Part shown: piece by piece, positions 43,827 to 51,947 of the stretch
Layout of the letters: every line of letters starts with the position of its first letter
Numbering within the stretch: the first letter of the stretch is position 1
Assembly: GCA_036268455.1 (NCBI GenBank)
Contig: DATAUD010000119.1
Span: 107,893-171,892 of the forward strand
DNA: 64,000 bases
Reading direction: 5' to 3'
DNA from: DATAUD01 sp036268455
GTDB lineage: Bacteria; Verrucomicrobiota; Verrucomicrobiia; Limisphaerales; Palsa-1400
Made by a program: the position numbers and the translations under genes
The notes under the pieces: model-generated
The model's input: the letters and a program-made list of their open reading frames with translations, nothing else
Database searches by the model: none
What the model was told of the DNA's origin: nothing

Positions 43827-45043
43827 AAAAGATCTTTCTCATCGTCGGATTCGCCCTTGCGCTCCGCTGCCAGGCGGCTTCGCCAGCGTCGCAGGACAAA
43901 TATTATTTTGACAAAACCATCTCGCGGGAGGTTTTGGAAAATTATCTTTCCCGCTCCATTACAATGGAAGGATTGCTCAACGGCAGAGGCGATCTCGACG
44001 ACAACATTCGGATGCTCAAGAGCACCGGCGCCAAGTTCATTGGCAGGAGCCTCTGCCTTTGGGGTCGCGAGGCCGAGTTTTCGAACAACCTCGATCGAGC
44101 CAGGGAGCAAGTTCCAAAAGTCCTTCAAGCCGACCCGCAAATGATCCTGCAAGCCTGCGTCTTCGAGATCGTGAGCACACAGGTCGAGCAAGTGCCCGTG
44201 CCCGATTGGGCCTTCACCGCCCTGGGCCAGCCCGTCGAAAAAAGAAACTTCCGCTACGCCGACATGCTTTTCCCCGAAGGCCACCGCCGCAATTGGGGAC
44301 CAAACGCCTCAGTCCCCGACATAAGCCGCCCCGAGACAAAACTCTGGTTTTATTTTCAGGCCAAGTCGTACATCGACCTGGGATTTGAAGCCATTCACTT
44401 CGGCCAGGTCGAATTGATGGGACACAACGACCCCGACCGCGCCAACTGGTCGCAATTGCTTTCACTGGTCCGCTCATACGCCGCCGGCCACGCCCGCCGT
44501 CACATGGTCTTGTGCGACGGCCACGTCCCCAGCGGCGGCCTTGTGCGCGACGGCCGATTACTCCTGGACTTCCATTCATTCCCTCTGCGGATTATGGAAA
44601 CCCCCGATCACCCGGAAGAAGCCATTCTAAAAGTCGGCTTCTCCGACAGCATCTTCGGGCGAAGCAAAGGCGGCCTGACCTACAGTGGTTGGAAGTGCGA
44701 GCACCTGCCGTACTTAGTGGAACTGGATAACTGGGGCGTCAGCAAGCACCCCGGCGAAGCGAACGCGGGAGGCATATGGGTTTGGGGATACGACGAAATC
44801 ACCTGGTTCGCCCACCAGAGCAAACAATATCGAGCCCAATGGTTGCGCTACGCTTGGGACTGGCTGCAAAAGACCGACCCAAACGGCCATCTCGAGATGC
44901 CCGGCAGCCGAACATGTCGTTCGCCTGTGGACGGCCGTCGTTGGTACTACGCCAACAATCCGAGTCCTTCCGTCCCTGCCGGCCTGGGCGATGAAGAAGC
45001 CATCCGCGAAATCTGGTCCAATGCGTCAATAAATGGCAAATAA
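43823..45043 (+). CDS. Secreted protein of unknown family, coupled to the DUF5703 gene
   Basis: A 406-residue protein; ATG 43823 overlaps the upstream stop. A signal peptide (MKKIFLIVGFALALRC) is followed by a beta/alpha-type sequence rich in Trp, Tyr and His (TGAKFIGRSLCLWGREAEF, GFEAIHFGQVELMGHNDP, DNWGVSKHPGEANAGGIWVW, WFAHQSKQYRAQWLRYAWDW). This layout suggests a TIM-barrel-like glycoside hydrolase, with Glu/Asp candidates in VELMGHND and WGYDEITW, but no GH family is recognised. The strict coupling to the DUF5703 gene suggests the two act on the same glycan. Confidence 0.7.
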   Translation: MKKIFLIVGFALALRCQAASPASQDKYYFDKTISREVLENYLSRSITMEGLLNGRGDLDDNIRMLKSTGAKFIGRSLCLWGREAEFSNNLDRAREQVPKVLQADPQMILQACVFEIVSTQVEQVPVPDWAFTALGQPVEKRNFRYADMLFPEGHRRNWGPNASVPDISRPETKLWFYFQAKSYIDLGFEAIHFGQVELMGHNDPDRANWSQLLSLVRSYAAGHARRHMVLCDGHVPSGGLVRDGRLLLDFHSFPLRIMETPDHPEEAILKVGFSDSIFGRSKGGLTYSGWKCEHLPYLVELDNWGVSKHPGEANAGGIWVWGYDEITWFAHQSKQYRAQWLRYAWDWLQKTDPNGHLEMPGSRTCRSPVDGRRWYYANNPSPSVPAGLGDEEAIREIWSNASINGK

Positions 45044-45117
45044 CAAATTTGCGAGAGCCCGCTATTGTGTTGTGCTGACTATGCTTACGGAAAATACTGC
45101 GCACTAATTCACGGGGC

Positions 45118-45143
45118 TTTAACTATTTTTGCCGTAGTTTAGC
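45118..45143 (+). promoter_or_regulatory. C-box-like operator half of the restriction controller
   Basis: TTTAACTA and TAGTTTA face each other across a short spacer (within 45118-45143), ~40 bp upstream of the controller start. Together with the TAGTTAAACTG palindrome just before the start (45169-45181) they form the paired-operator layout typical of C-protein promoters. Confidence 0.5.
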
Positions 45144-45168
45144 TCCGTGGTAAAGCCGAGCGGATCTG

Positions 45169-45181
45169 GTAGTTAAACTGC
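45169..45181 (+). promoter_or_regulatory. C-box operator (proximal) of the restriction controller
   Basis: GTAGTTAAACTGC carries the AGTT-A-AACT palindrome immediately before the GTG start of the controller gene. An exact reverse-complement copy lies at 46766-46778 before the methyltransferase gene, so both ends of the system carry the same operator. Confidence 0.6.
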
Positions 45182-45400
45182 GTGCTGCAAAAGAAACTCG
45201 GCCAGCGAATTGCCGGCCTCCGAAAAAGCAGAAAGCTCACGCAAGAGCAACTTGCAGAAGCGCTCAGTTGCTCGGTCGAGTTCATCAGCCTGGTTGAACG
45301 CGGCGTGAACGCACCCTCCGTCTCGGGCCTGGAGAAGTTCGCGAAAATTCTGAAAGTTGAAGTTCGCGAACTCTTTGCGTTCGAGGAGAAAAAGAAATGA
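45182..45400 (+). CDS. Restriction-modification controller protein (C protein, XRE HTH)
   Basis: A 72-residue single-domain Cro/XRE protein: QRIAGLRKSRKLTQEQLAEA, the recognition helix SVEFISLVERGVNAPSVSGL, and a C-terminal acidic tail. This is the size and form of C.AhdI/C.BamHI-type controllers that activate their own gene and the restriction gene. The start is GTG 45182. The stop overlaps the restriction gene start by 4 bp (ATGA), the standard coupling. C-box-like operators lie upstream. Confidence 0.85.
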   Translation: MLQKKLGQRIAGLRKSRKLTQEQLAEALSCSVEFISLVERGVNAPSVSGLEKFAKILKVEVRELFAFEEKKK

Positions 45401-46302
45401 GCCGTGGCGATTCTTACTTTGAACGCCTCAAAGGGACTTTGGATGGCGTCGTGACAAATCTGCGTAATAAAGGAATCCATGAGCGGCATCTCTCGTTTGG
45501 CGGGCAGGGCTCGGTCCCGGAACGAAAGCCCACAGTTCCAACAGATGCCCGCTCCGAGTTCCTCGCAAATCGTGCGATGGGCGATTGGGCCGAGCAGATG
45601 CTGGCCAAAGCCATTCGAGCGTTTCCCGATTGGTTGGTGGTCCAGTATGGCGACACGAATCGAATTGCCGCCGGCCACCCGGGATTCCGAGCTTCTTACT
45701 TGGCGGGTTTGGAAGGAACGCGTCAGTTCGGTAAGCGCCCCGACTTGTTGCTATTCCCGGCGAACGCCTCGATAACTGCAGACCTATCCGCGAAAAGCCA
45801 CTCCGAGACTGAATCGTGCGTGAAGCAGGCCGCCGCCGCCATCGAAGTTCGGTCGAGCAAATTTGAAGCATTGACCTATATGAAGGTGCGCCAGAAGCAA
45901 AGAGCTGCTGGCAAAACCACCGCTCGTGAAACGCCAAGCTTTACCGTCAAGGTGGAAGATTTGCTGATCGTATATCGCTGGTTGGAGCGGTACGGCGTTC
46001 CTCAGAGTTACTGTCAGGTGCTTTTCGATTCGGTTTTCGCGATTAACTTTCTGGACATATTCGCCATCGTCGGCAGGGGGAGCGGCTTTACTATTGAGAC
46101 GCCTAAAAAGAGTCAGGAAAAAGCAACCATCATGATTCCCATCACCGGCGGCGCGCAAATTGGCCGATGCACTGCCATCCCGACATTTACCGCAAAACAG
46201 CGCGTTATGGAACTGGGGCGGCACGATGCGTATGTCGTCCCGCAAGGCGGCGGCTTTGAACTCGACCCTGCGGCAGGCGTGCCGAACCGCTCCTCGAAAT
46301 AG
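45397..46302 (+). CDS. Type II restriction endonuclease, AccI-like, probably C-terminally damaged
   Basis: A 301-residue protein with a pattern compatible with PD-(D/E)xK nucleases: RPDLLLFP (Asp in the first acidic position) followed by AAAIEVRSSKF (E-x-R/K type). It also has QYGDTNRIA, the long region TPSFTVKVEDLLIVYRWLER and a cysteine-containing CQVLFDSVFAINFLDIFAI. Similarity to AccI (GTMKAC) family enzymes is my best match, not proven. The last ~10 codons (after GFELD) come from sequence antisense to a truncated methyltransferase gene, so the real C-terminus was probably deleted. Coupled to the controller. Confidence 0.65.
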   Translation: MSRGDSYFERLKGTLDGVVTNLRNKGIHERHLSFGGQGSVPERKPTVPTDARSEFLANRAMGDWAEQMLAKAIRAFPDWLVVQYGDTNRIAAGHPGFRASYLAGLEGTRQFGKRPDLLLFPANASITADLSAKSHSETESCVKQAAAAIEVRSSKFEALTYMKVRQKQRAAGKTTARETPSFTVKVEDLLIVYRWLERYGVPQSYCQVLFDSVFAINFLDIFAIVGRGSGFTIETPKKSQEKATIMIPITGGAQIGRCTAIPTFTAKQRVMELGRHDAYVVPQGGGFELDPAAGVPNRSSK

Positions 46303-46754
46303 CGCCAATCCTTTTCTGAATAATCGAGTCGTTGCGCCTTAACGTAAGGTGGGTTGGCGATGATTCCATCGAACAGACCGGTTTCGGATTTGAGATAATC
46401 CGCTAGAATCAATTTCGCGCCACGGGGCGCTGTGCTCTTCGCTCGTTGCAAGGTCTGGACGTCGCGCTCAACTCCGACCAACTCGACGCGCTCGTTGAAT
46501 TGGCGGCACACAGTCAATAAGCCTCCCAAGCCCGCCGCTGGGTCAAGCAAGGTGCGCGGTTTCGGCGACATAACCCACTGAGCCATCACCGCTGCTACCG
46601 GTTCAGGCGTGGCCACCCGTCCCATTTGCTTTGCCTCCCGTTGCCAGGACTCCGCTAACGCGAAGGAATCCAGCTCACCCGTGGCAAATTCCACGGCGTT
46701 CGGCTCGTAGTAGAGCGAGAGAAATGACTGATTATCACGCATCTTCATCGCCAA
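46283..46754 (-). pseudogene. Truncated N6-adenine DNA methyltransferase (3' part deleted)
   Basis: From the start at 46754 the frame has the first motifs of an N6-adenine methyltransferase: YEPNAVEFATGELD, then LLDPAAGLGGLL (SAM motif I) and DGIIANPPYVKAQRLDYSEKD (NPPY motif IV). After FEERFGTP the frame becomes the antisense of the restriction gene's last codons. Usual enzymes of this class are about three times longer, so the target-recognition half is gone. Without it, no protective methylation is expected. The C-box copy at 46766-46778 remains upstream. Confidence 0.75.
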
Positions 46755-46765
46755 AAAGTGTGCCA

Positions 46766-46778
46766 GCAGTTTAACTAC
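46766..46778 (-). promoter_or_regulatory. C-box operator upstream of the truncated methyltransferase
   Basis: GCAGTTTAACTAC, the exact reverse complement of the operator at 45169-45181, lies 12 bp upstream of the methyltransferase start. It shows that both halves of the system were controlled by the same C protein. Confidence 0.6.
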
Positions 46779-46819
46779 GGGTCAAGCCCTGCGTGAGTTG
46801 TTACCGTCGACCAAACAAG

Positions 46820-47026
46820 TCATACGGCCAGGTCGGCGATTTCCACTTCTGGCTCTGGTAAACGCCCTTCCTCGCGCAATACCTCTAAATATCCTTGGGC
46901 GGCTTCGCGCAAATTGACCAGCAATTCGTCAATCGTCTCACCCTCTGAATAACATCCCGGTAACGAGGGCGCTTCCGCCCAATAACCGCCTTCTTCGTCC
47001 TTATGGATGACAGCCTTCCGTATCAT
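46820..47026 (-). CDS. hicB: HicB-family antitoxin, orphan
   Basis: A 68-residue protein with the HicB N-terminal fold: MIRKAVIHKDEEGGYWAEAP, LPGCYSEGETIDELLVNLRE, AAQGYLEVL. HicB neutralises the HicA mRNA-interferase. No HicA-type frame of ~60 codons is seen on either side within 300 bp, so it is an orphan here. It lies in a decaying stretch and may be a leftover, or act on a toxin elsewhere. Confidence 0.8.
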   Translation of the reverse strand: MIRKAVIHKDEEGGYWAEAPSLPGCYSEGETIDELLVNLREAAQGYLEVLREEGRLPEPEVEIADLAV

Positions 47027-47141
47027 ATCACCAATTTATACAATCAAGCCGCCTTGGCTCAAGGCAAGAATTGGCGTTTGACCGCCAAAGGCCGAATCGC
47101 CCATATTAACTCTAACTTCAAACGAAAGGGTTCAGCGCATT

Positions 47142-47523
47142 ATGGCTATAAATAAAAATCGCAATCCAGTCGGCTGGTTCGAAATCTATGTTCAAGACAT
47201 CAATCGAGCCAAAAACTTCTATGAAAAAACCTTCCAGGTTACTCTGGAGCGCCTTGAAAGCCCCGATCTGGAAATGTGGTCCTTCCCGATACAACACGAA
47301 ACTCCAGGCTGCCCGGGAGCCATCGTTAAAATGAAAGGCAAGGATTCAGGCGTCGGCGGGACGATCATATACTTCACTTGCGCTGATTGTGCGCAGGAAA
47401 CCGCCCGCGCCGCCCAAAACGGCGGCCAAATAGCGCGAGACAAATTTTCAATTGGCCCATACGGCTTCATCTCCCTCGTCCGGGGATACCGAAGGCAACA
47501 TGATCGGTCTTCACTCAATGTAA
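47142..47523 (+). pseudogene. VOC-superfamily (glyoxalase-like) gene with a frameshift
   Basis: From ATG 47142 the frame encodes a YdeN/PhnB-like VOC protein: NPVGWFEIYVQDINRAKNFY, then MWSFPIQHETPG, IYFTCADCAQETARA, KFSIGPYGFISLV. The expected end of this family (RDTEGNMIGLHSM) is present only in another frame after GTCCGGGGATACC near 47480: the GGGG run has one base too many. With that base removed the protein would end at 47521-47523. The frame as it stands reads into unrelated sequence. Indel or sequencing error cannot be separated here. Confidence 0.75.
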
Positions 47524-47791
47524 GCCGTAACGTCGTCGGGCCGACTCATCCGCCATTTGACGGATTGTCCCGCTGGAAAGGCCAGTGTAAAACTGCCGCC
47601 ATTAACTCGCGACGCGACATGGACAAAATCTTCGGTCAATTATTTGCCCAAGTGGAAGCCTTGCAGAAGACCGAGAACTCTCTGGAACCGCGCACTTACA
47701 AAAATACATACGGCTCGCTACAACTGGCTATGCATCTCCTCGCCATGTGCGGGAAGTTGTTGAATGACCATCTTCAAGAGCAGGCCAGGGC
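47524..47791 (+). pseudogene. Unassigned gene remnant
   Basis: After the VOC gene the same frame encodes a helical segment beginning at ATG 47619 (MDKIFGQLFAQVEALQ, SLQLAMHLLAMCGKLLNDHL). It then continues without a stop into the antisense-free frame over the following fucosidase-like gene. It looks like the middle of another small helical gene of which neither end is intact. No family is recognised. Confidence 0.35.
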
Positions 47792-48766
47792 GTGTCAAAA
47801 GAGCCGGGTGCGAAAGACGAAAAAGTCTGTCAGCCGTCCCCCGATCACGCCTTTGACAATGTGGGCCCCTGGCTCGAAGAACCTTTGCGCGACGGGAAAA
47901 AATATACCCAGGCCGCCAAGGGCTTGCTGGACGAATTGGCGGCCCTGCACCCAGGCCGGATTTCTGGATTTTGGATTGACGGAGATCCTGCCGACTTGCC
48001 GCGGTACATGCGATCGCATTTTCCAGGTTGTATTGTCATTCATAACAACGACGGAAATTTTGGATGGGGTTCCACTGGTGATCCAAACATGGACTATGGC
48101 ACCACGGAATTCTTGAGCGGCAAAGCCGATCCCGATTACTGCCGCCCATCGGGGCTGGTGAAAACCGAACCCCGCTGGAACCTCCTTCCTCCCCGCCGTG
48201 ATTACAACGAAGATATTCCCGTTGTTGGCTCGTGGCGGCACCAGTCTTCCAGTCCGGATGAAGACGGATATCGCAATTCGATCTACGCAAAAAAGCCTAC
48301 GTACATTGTAAAACAAATGGTCTCTTCGCTCGGCCAGCGGCGCGAGTGGAATTTCGCCATCGTCGTTGGACCCATGATTGACGGAACGTTTTCCCCCTCC
48401 CTTCATCCCATGGTGGAAAATCTCCACGACTTTTTCGGCTGGGCTGGTGAGTCAATTTACGACACGACCGGAGGCGAAGGCTCCGCGCTCAATGGAGGCT
48501 GGTGGAACGACAAAGCCTACGGTTCAGTCACCGTCTCGCTCAAGGACCCGAAAATTCTCTACCTTCACGTAACGACTGCGCCCACCACCGATCACTTACG
48601 GGTGCCCAACAACGGCTACAAGGTTGCTTCGGTCGTGGATCTGCGCACCGGCGATCCCATTCAGTTCACCGATATTGGAGTGTTGATACTCCACACCGAA
48701 GAGTGGTCCGATGTGGAGAAATTTGGCGACAAAGTATTTAAAATCACCCCGACCGGCGCCGAGTAA
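47792..48766 (+). pseudogene. N-terminally truncated GH29-like (alpha-L-fucosidase-like) protein
   Basis: The frame from about 47850 to 48766 encodes LLDELAALHPGRISGFWIDG, then VIHNNDGNFGWGSTGDP, NFAIVVGPMIDGTF and GWAGESIYDTTGG. This is the second half of a GH29-like barrel (NLLLNVGPxxDG pattern) plus a C-terminal beta-sandwich (HTEEWSDVEKFGD). The catalytic N-terminal half and any signal peptide are missing; the first codons (MSKEPGAKDEKV) are not family sequence. I call it a truncated gene. Expression from the GTG at 47792 is possible but would not make a full enzyme. Confidence 0.6.
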
Positions 48767-48868
48767 TTAAAGACGCGGGCCTCTGTCAATAATCTATAGC
48801 GTGGTTGATGACCTCCCCTGCGGAAAACCGGCGGCATTGAAATGCAACGGTATTCGGCTGCAACGTCA
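48767..48868. other. Short intergenic region
   Basis: About 100 bp between the truncated GH29-like gene and the 3' end of fmdB. Nothing is recognised. Confidence 0.4.
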
Positions 48869-49219
48869 TCAATGCCCCAGCATCCAAGGTCGTTTTGGCT
48901 TTCGTGAGGCTTCGAATTTCCCAACTTTGCCCAAGTCCAACGTCCGTGTGGACTTCTGCCGCGCCGTCTTGGGCGGTCCGCAGCCGCAGCCGGAACCGCA
49001 GCGGTGGCCGGCGGAAACTTGCGGTTCGTGGCGGCTTTTTTCGTTACGGACATGCGCTTGACGCCGCTGCGGGGACATGAGGCTGAGGTTGGGCGCGGCA
49101 ATGATGCGCCCCGCTTGCCCCTCGCACTTCGGACACGACGCCGGGAGATCCCGGTCTTCCACGCCGCGCCACAAGGCGAACGACCCGCAGGCGGCACAAT
49201 CATAATCGTAGAAAGGCAT
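48869..49219 (-). CDS. fmdB: FmdB-type zinc ribbon protein
   Basis: A 116-residue protein. The N-terminus MPFYDYDCAACGSFALWRGV with a later CPKCEG forms the FmdB zinc ribbon (two Cys pairs). The middle is a linker, and the C-terminus has a Cys-rich GHRCGSGCGCG segment. In Methylophilus, fmdB is linked to the formamidase operon and is thought to regulate it. Here it is the last gene of the amide cluster, 18 bp after fmdA, which agrees with that. Confidence 0.88.
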   Translation of the reverse strand: MPFYDYDCAACGSFALWRGVEDRDLPASCPKCEGQAGRIIAAPNLSLMSPQRRQAHVRNEKSRHEPQVSAGHRCGSGCGCGPPKTARQKSTRTLDLGKVGKFEASRKPKRPWMLGH

Positions 49220-49237
49220 TGTTGTTTGATCTAAAGT

Positions 49238-50461
49238 TTATTTTGCTTTTGCCAGATCGATGTTGCCGGTGATCATCTTCTTGGGACCGTTGGCGTTGGG
49301 CAGGATGTCGAAGGCAAAAATTTCCGACGGCAGGAAAAGCGTGGCGCAGGCATTGGGAATGTCCACAATGCCACTGATATGGCCCTCCACCGGCGCGGTG
49401 CTGAGAATGGCATAGGCTTGCTCGCCGGTGTAGCCAAATTTTTTCAGGTATTCGATGGCGTTCAAGCAGGCGCGCCTGTAAGCGACGGTGGCGTCGAGAT
49501 AATACTGTTTGCCGTGTTCATCGACGGAGATGCCTTCGAAAATAAGATGCCGCGTGTAGTGGGGTGCGATCGGGCTGGGTTGAAAAATCGGGTTTACAAT
49601 CCCGTATTTCTTCATGCCGCCCTTGATGAGGCTCACGCGCAGGTCGATGTAACCCGCCATTTCGATGGCCCCGCAGAAGGTGATTTCGCCGTCGCCTTGG
49701 GAGAAGTGGATGTCACCCATGGAAAGGCCGGCACCCTTGAGATAAACGGGGAAGAATATCTTGGATCCCCGGCTGAGGTTCTTGATGTCGCAGTTGCCGC
49801 CATGCTCGCGCGGCGGCACGGTGCGAACGGCTTCCTTGGCCGCCTCCTTGGCGGCAGCGGGCTTCATCATCCCCATATGCGCCGTTTCAGCAAAAGGCAG
49901 GGCGCATAAGGGAGGAACACGGTTGGGAGCGGTGGCAAAGAGTTGGGCCTCCCGCTTGTTCCACGTGTCGAGCAAATCACGGGAGGGCAGGGTGCCAATC
50001 AAGCCAGGATGGGTGATGCCCGCGAATTCGACCCCTGGGATATGCCGTGAATTGGCGTATAATCCGCTGAGGTGCCAGCAGGCCTTTCGCGCCTCGGGAA
50101 ATTGATCCACCAGAAAGCCGCCGCCGTTCTCCCTGGAAAAGATGCCGGTGAATCCCCAGGCGGATTCGGGCAGCACTCCGATGTCCAGCAGCTCCACTAC
50201 GAGCAAGTCGCCCGGCTCGGCGCCCTTAACTCCAATGGGACCGCTTAAGTAGTGCACCTTGGTCAGGTTCACGTCGCGCACATCATTGGCGCTGTTATCA
50301 TCATGAATCTGGCCTCCGGTCCAATCTATGCATTCAATGCGGAATTCGTCCCCTGGCTTGACCCACTCGACGATCGGGATGTCCGGATGCCAGCGGTTGT
50401 GCAAATGCGGTTGCTTTTCCGGCGGTGTTTTGAAGTCAACGGTTATCAGCGTTTTGGGCAT
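49238..50461 (-). CDS. fmdA: Formamidase/acetamidase
   Basis: A 407-residue protein of the FmdA/AmdA family, hydrolysing formamide (or acetamide) to ammonium and the acid. Family blocks are seen: HNRWHPDIPIVEWVKPGDEF, CIDWTGGQIHDDNSANDVRD, LSGPIGVKGAEPGDLLVVEL, PGVEFAGITHPGLIGTLPSR, GGNCDIKNLSRGSKIFFPVY, MGDIHFSQGDGEITFCGAIE. It is a metal-dependent amidase distinct from nitrilase-type AmiE/AmiF. It is downstream of the urtABCDE-type transporter genes, so imported amides would be hydrolysed here. Confidence 0.93.
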   Translation of the reverse strand: MPKTLITVDFKTPPEKQPHLHNRWHPDIPIVEWVKPGDEFRIECIDWTGGQIHDDNSANDVRDVNLTKVHYLSGPIGVKGAEPGDLLVVELLDIGVLPESAWGFTGIFSRENGGGFLVDQFPEARKACWHLSGLYANSRHIPGVEFAGITHPGLIGTLPSRDLLDTWNKREAQLFATAPNRVPPLCALPFAETAHMGMMKPAAAKEAAKEAVRTVPPREHGGNCDIKNLSRGSKIFFPVYLKGAGLSMGDIHFSQGDGEITFCGAIEMAGYIDLRVSLIKGGMKKYGIVNPIFQPSPIAPHYTRHLIFEGISVDEHGKQYYLDATVAYRRACLNAIEYLKKFGYTGEQAYAILSTAPVEGHISGIVDIPNACATLFLPSEIFAFDILPNANGPKKMITGNIDLAKAK

Positions 50462-50505
50462 GTCTTGAGTTCCTTTCGATACGTGGGGTTTCAGGGTCTA
50501 TGGGC

Positions 50506-51195
50506 TTAAACGGAAAGCAGGGCCTTGAATTTGTCGGCGTCAAGGCTCGATCTGAGGTCTTCATGCACGAAGCGTCCGCGTTCAATCACCATCGCGCGGT
50601 CACAGACGTCCATCATGAAACTGATGACCTGTTCGGAAACAATGATGGCGAGCTTGCGCATGGTGCGGATTTGTTTCAAAGCACGGGCAATGTCCTTGAT
50701 GATGGAGGGCTGGATGCCTTCGGTCGGCTCATCGAGCACGAGCACCTTCGGATCGCTGATCAGGGCGCGGGCAATGGCGAGTTGCTGCTGCTGGCCACCG
50801 GAAAGATTTCCACCCTTGCGCTTGCGCATGTCCCGGAGCACCGGGAAAAGGGTGTAAATTTCGTCCCAGGCGGCGCGGGCGATCTTGCCTTTGGCGCCGG
50901 TGACGATGTTTTCCTGGACGGTGAGGGTGGGAAAAATCTGGCGGCCCTGGGGCACATAGGAAATGCCGCCGCGGACCCGTTCATAGGGCAAAAGGCCGGC
51001 GATTTCCCGGTCCTCCAGTTTGATGGAGCCTGACGCCGACGGCAGAATGCCAATGAGGGACTTGAACAAGGTGGTTTTACCCATGCCGTTGCGGCCCATG
51101 ATGGCCAGGATTTCCTCCTTCTCGACCTTAAAGCTCAAGTCGTGTATGACACGACTCTGGCCGTAAGCGACATTTAAATTATCAATGACTAGCAT
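50506..51195 (-). CDS. urtE: ABC transporter ATP-binding protein, amide/urea type (UrtE/FmdF-like)
   Basis: A 229-residue LivF-type ATPase: Walker A GRNGMGKTTLFKSLIG, Q-loop, signature NLSGGQQQQLAIARALI, Walker B KVLVLDEPTEGIQPSI (the G-I-Q-P form is characteristic of UrtE), H-loop IIVSEQVI. The last importer gene; 5 bp after urtD. It would energise uptake of short amides with UrtD. The urt symbols reflect family; amide specificity is inferred from fmdA. Confidence 0.9.
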   Translation of the reverse strand: MLVIDNLNVAYGQSRVIHDLSFKVEKEEILAIMGRNGMGKTTLFKSLIGILPSASGSIKLEDREIAGLLPYERVRGGISYVPQGRQIFPTLTVQENIVTGAKGKIARAAWDEIYTLFPVLRDMRKRKGGNLSGGQQQQLAIARALISDPKVLVLDEPTEGIQPSIIKDIARALKQIRTMRKLAIIVSEQVISFMMDVCDRAMVIERGRFVHEDLRSSLDADKFKALLSV

Positions 51196-51200
51196 GATTT

Positions 51201-51947
51201 TTAATGGCCAAGATAAACATCTATGACTTTGGGGTTGTTGCGAATTTCCTCCATGGTGCCCTCGGCCAATAACTTGCCCAAGTGCAGCACAGTAACTTTG
51301 TGAGCGATCCGGGAGACGAACTCCATGTCGTGCTCAATGACAAGGATGCAACGATCCTTGCAGATACGTTTGATAAGCTCGGCCGTCTGCTCACGCTCGA
51401 GCGTGCTCATGCCAGCCACAGGTTCATCCAGCATGATTAATTCCGGTTCCTGCATAAGCAACATGCCGATCTCCAGCCACTGCTTCTGGCCGTGGCTGAG
51501 AAATGCGCCCTCTAAATCCAAAAATTCCTTGAGCGAAATTTCCTCGGCGATCTGATGGACGCGCTCCACGATTTCCGAAGTGCGCCGAAACATCAGGCAG
51601 CCCAAAACGCTGTGGCCTTTGGGATAGGAGATTTCGAGGTTTTCGAAAACAGTCAGGTTTTCGTAGATTGAAGGTGTTTGGAATTTCCGCCCTACACCGG
51701 CGCGGACAATTGCGTACTCGGTCTTGCCGACCAGCTCTTGATTTCGGAATTTGATGCTTCCGTCGGTAGGACGCGTCTTTCCGCATATCATGTCGAGCAA
51801 GGTTGTCTTGCCCGCGCCGTTTGGCCCTATGATGACGCGCAACTCACCGCGGTCCACATATAGGTTGAGCGAATCGACAGCCTTGAATCCGTCAAAGGAC
51901 ACAGTCAGGTCTTCTATCGACAAAAGGAAATCCGTGTTGCTGCTCAC
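51201..51947 (-). CDS. urtD: ABC transporter ATP-binding protein, amide/urea type (UrtD-like)
   Basis: A 248-residue LivG-type ATPase: Walker A GPNGAGKTTLLDMICG, the region VGRKFQTPSIYENLTVFEN typical of UrtD, signature-like LSHGQKQWLEIGMLL, Walker B ELIMLDEPVAGM, H-loop ILVIEHDMEFV. It overlaps urtC by 4 bp (ATGA). Confidence 0.9.
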   Translation of the reverse strand: MSSNTDFLLSIEDLTVSFDGFKAVDSLNLYVDRGELRVIIGPNGAGKTTLLDMICGKTRPTDGSIKFRNQELVGKTEYAIVRAGVGRKFQTPSIYENLTVFENLEISYPKGHSVLGCLMFRRTSEIVERVHQIAEEISLKEFLDLEGAFLSHGQKQWLEIGMLLMQEPELIMLDEPVAGMSTLEREQTAELIKRICKDRCILVIEHDMEFVSRIAHKVTVLHLGKLLAEGTMEEIRNNPKVIDVYLGH

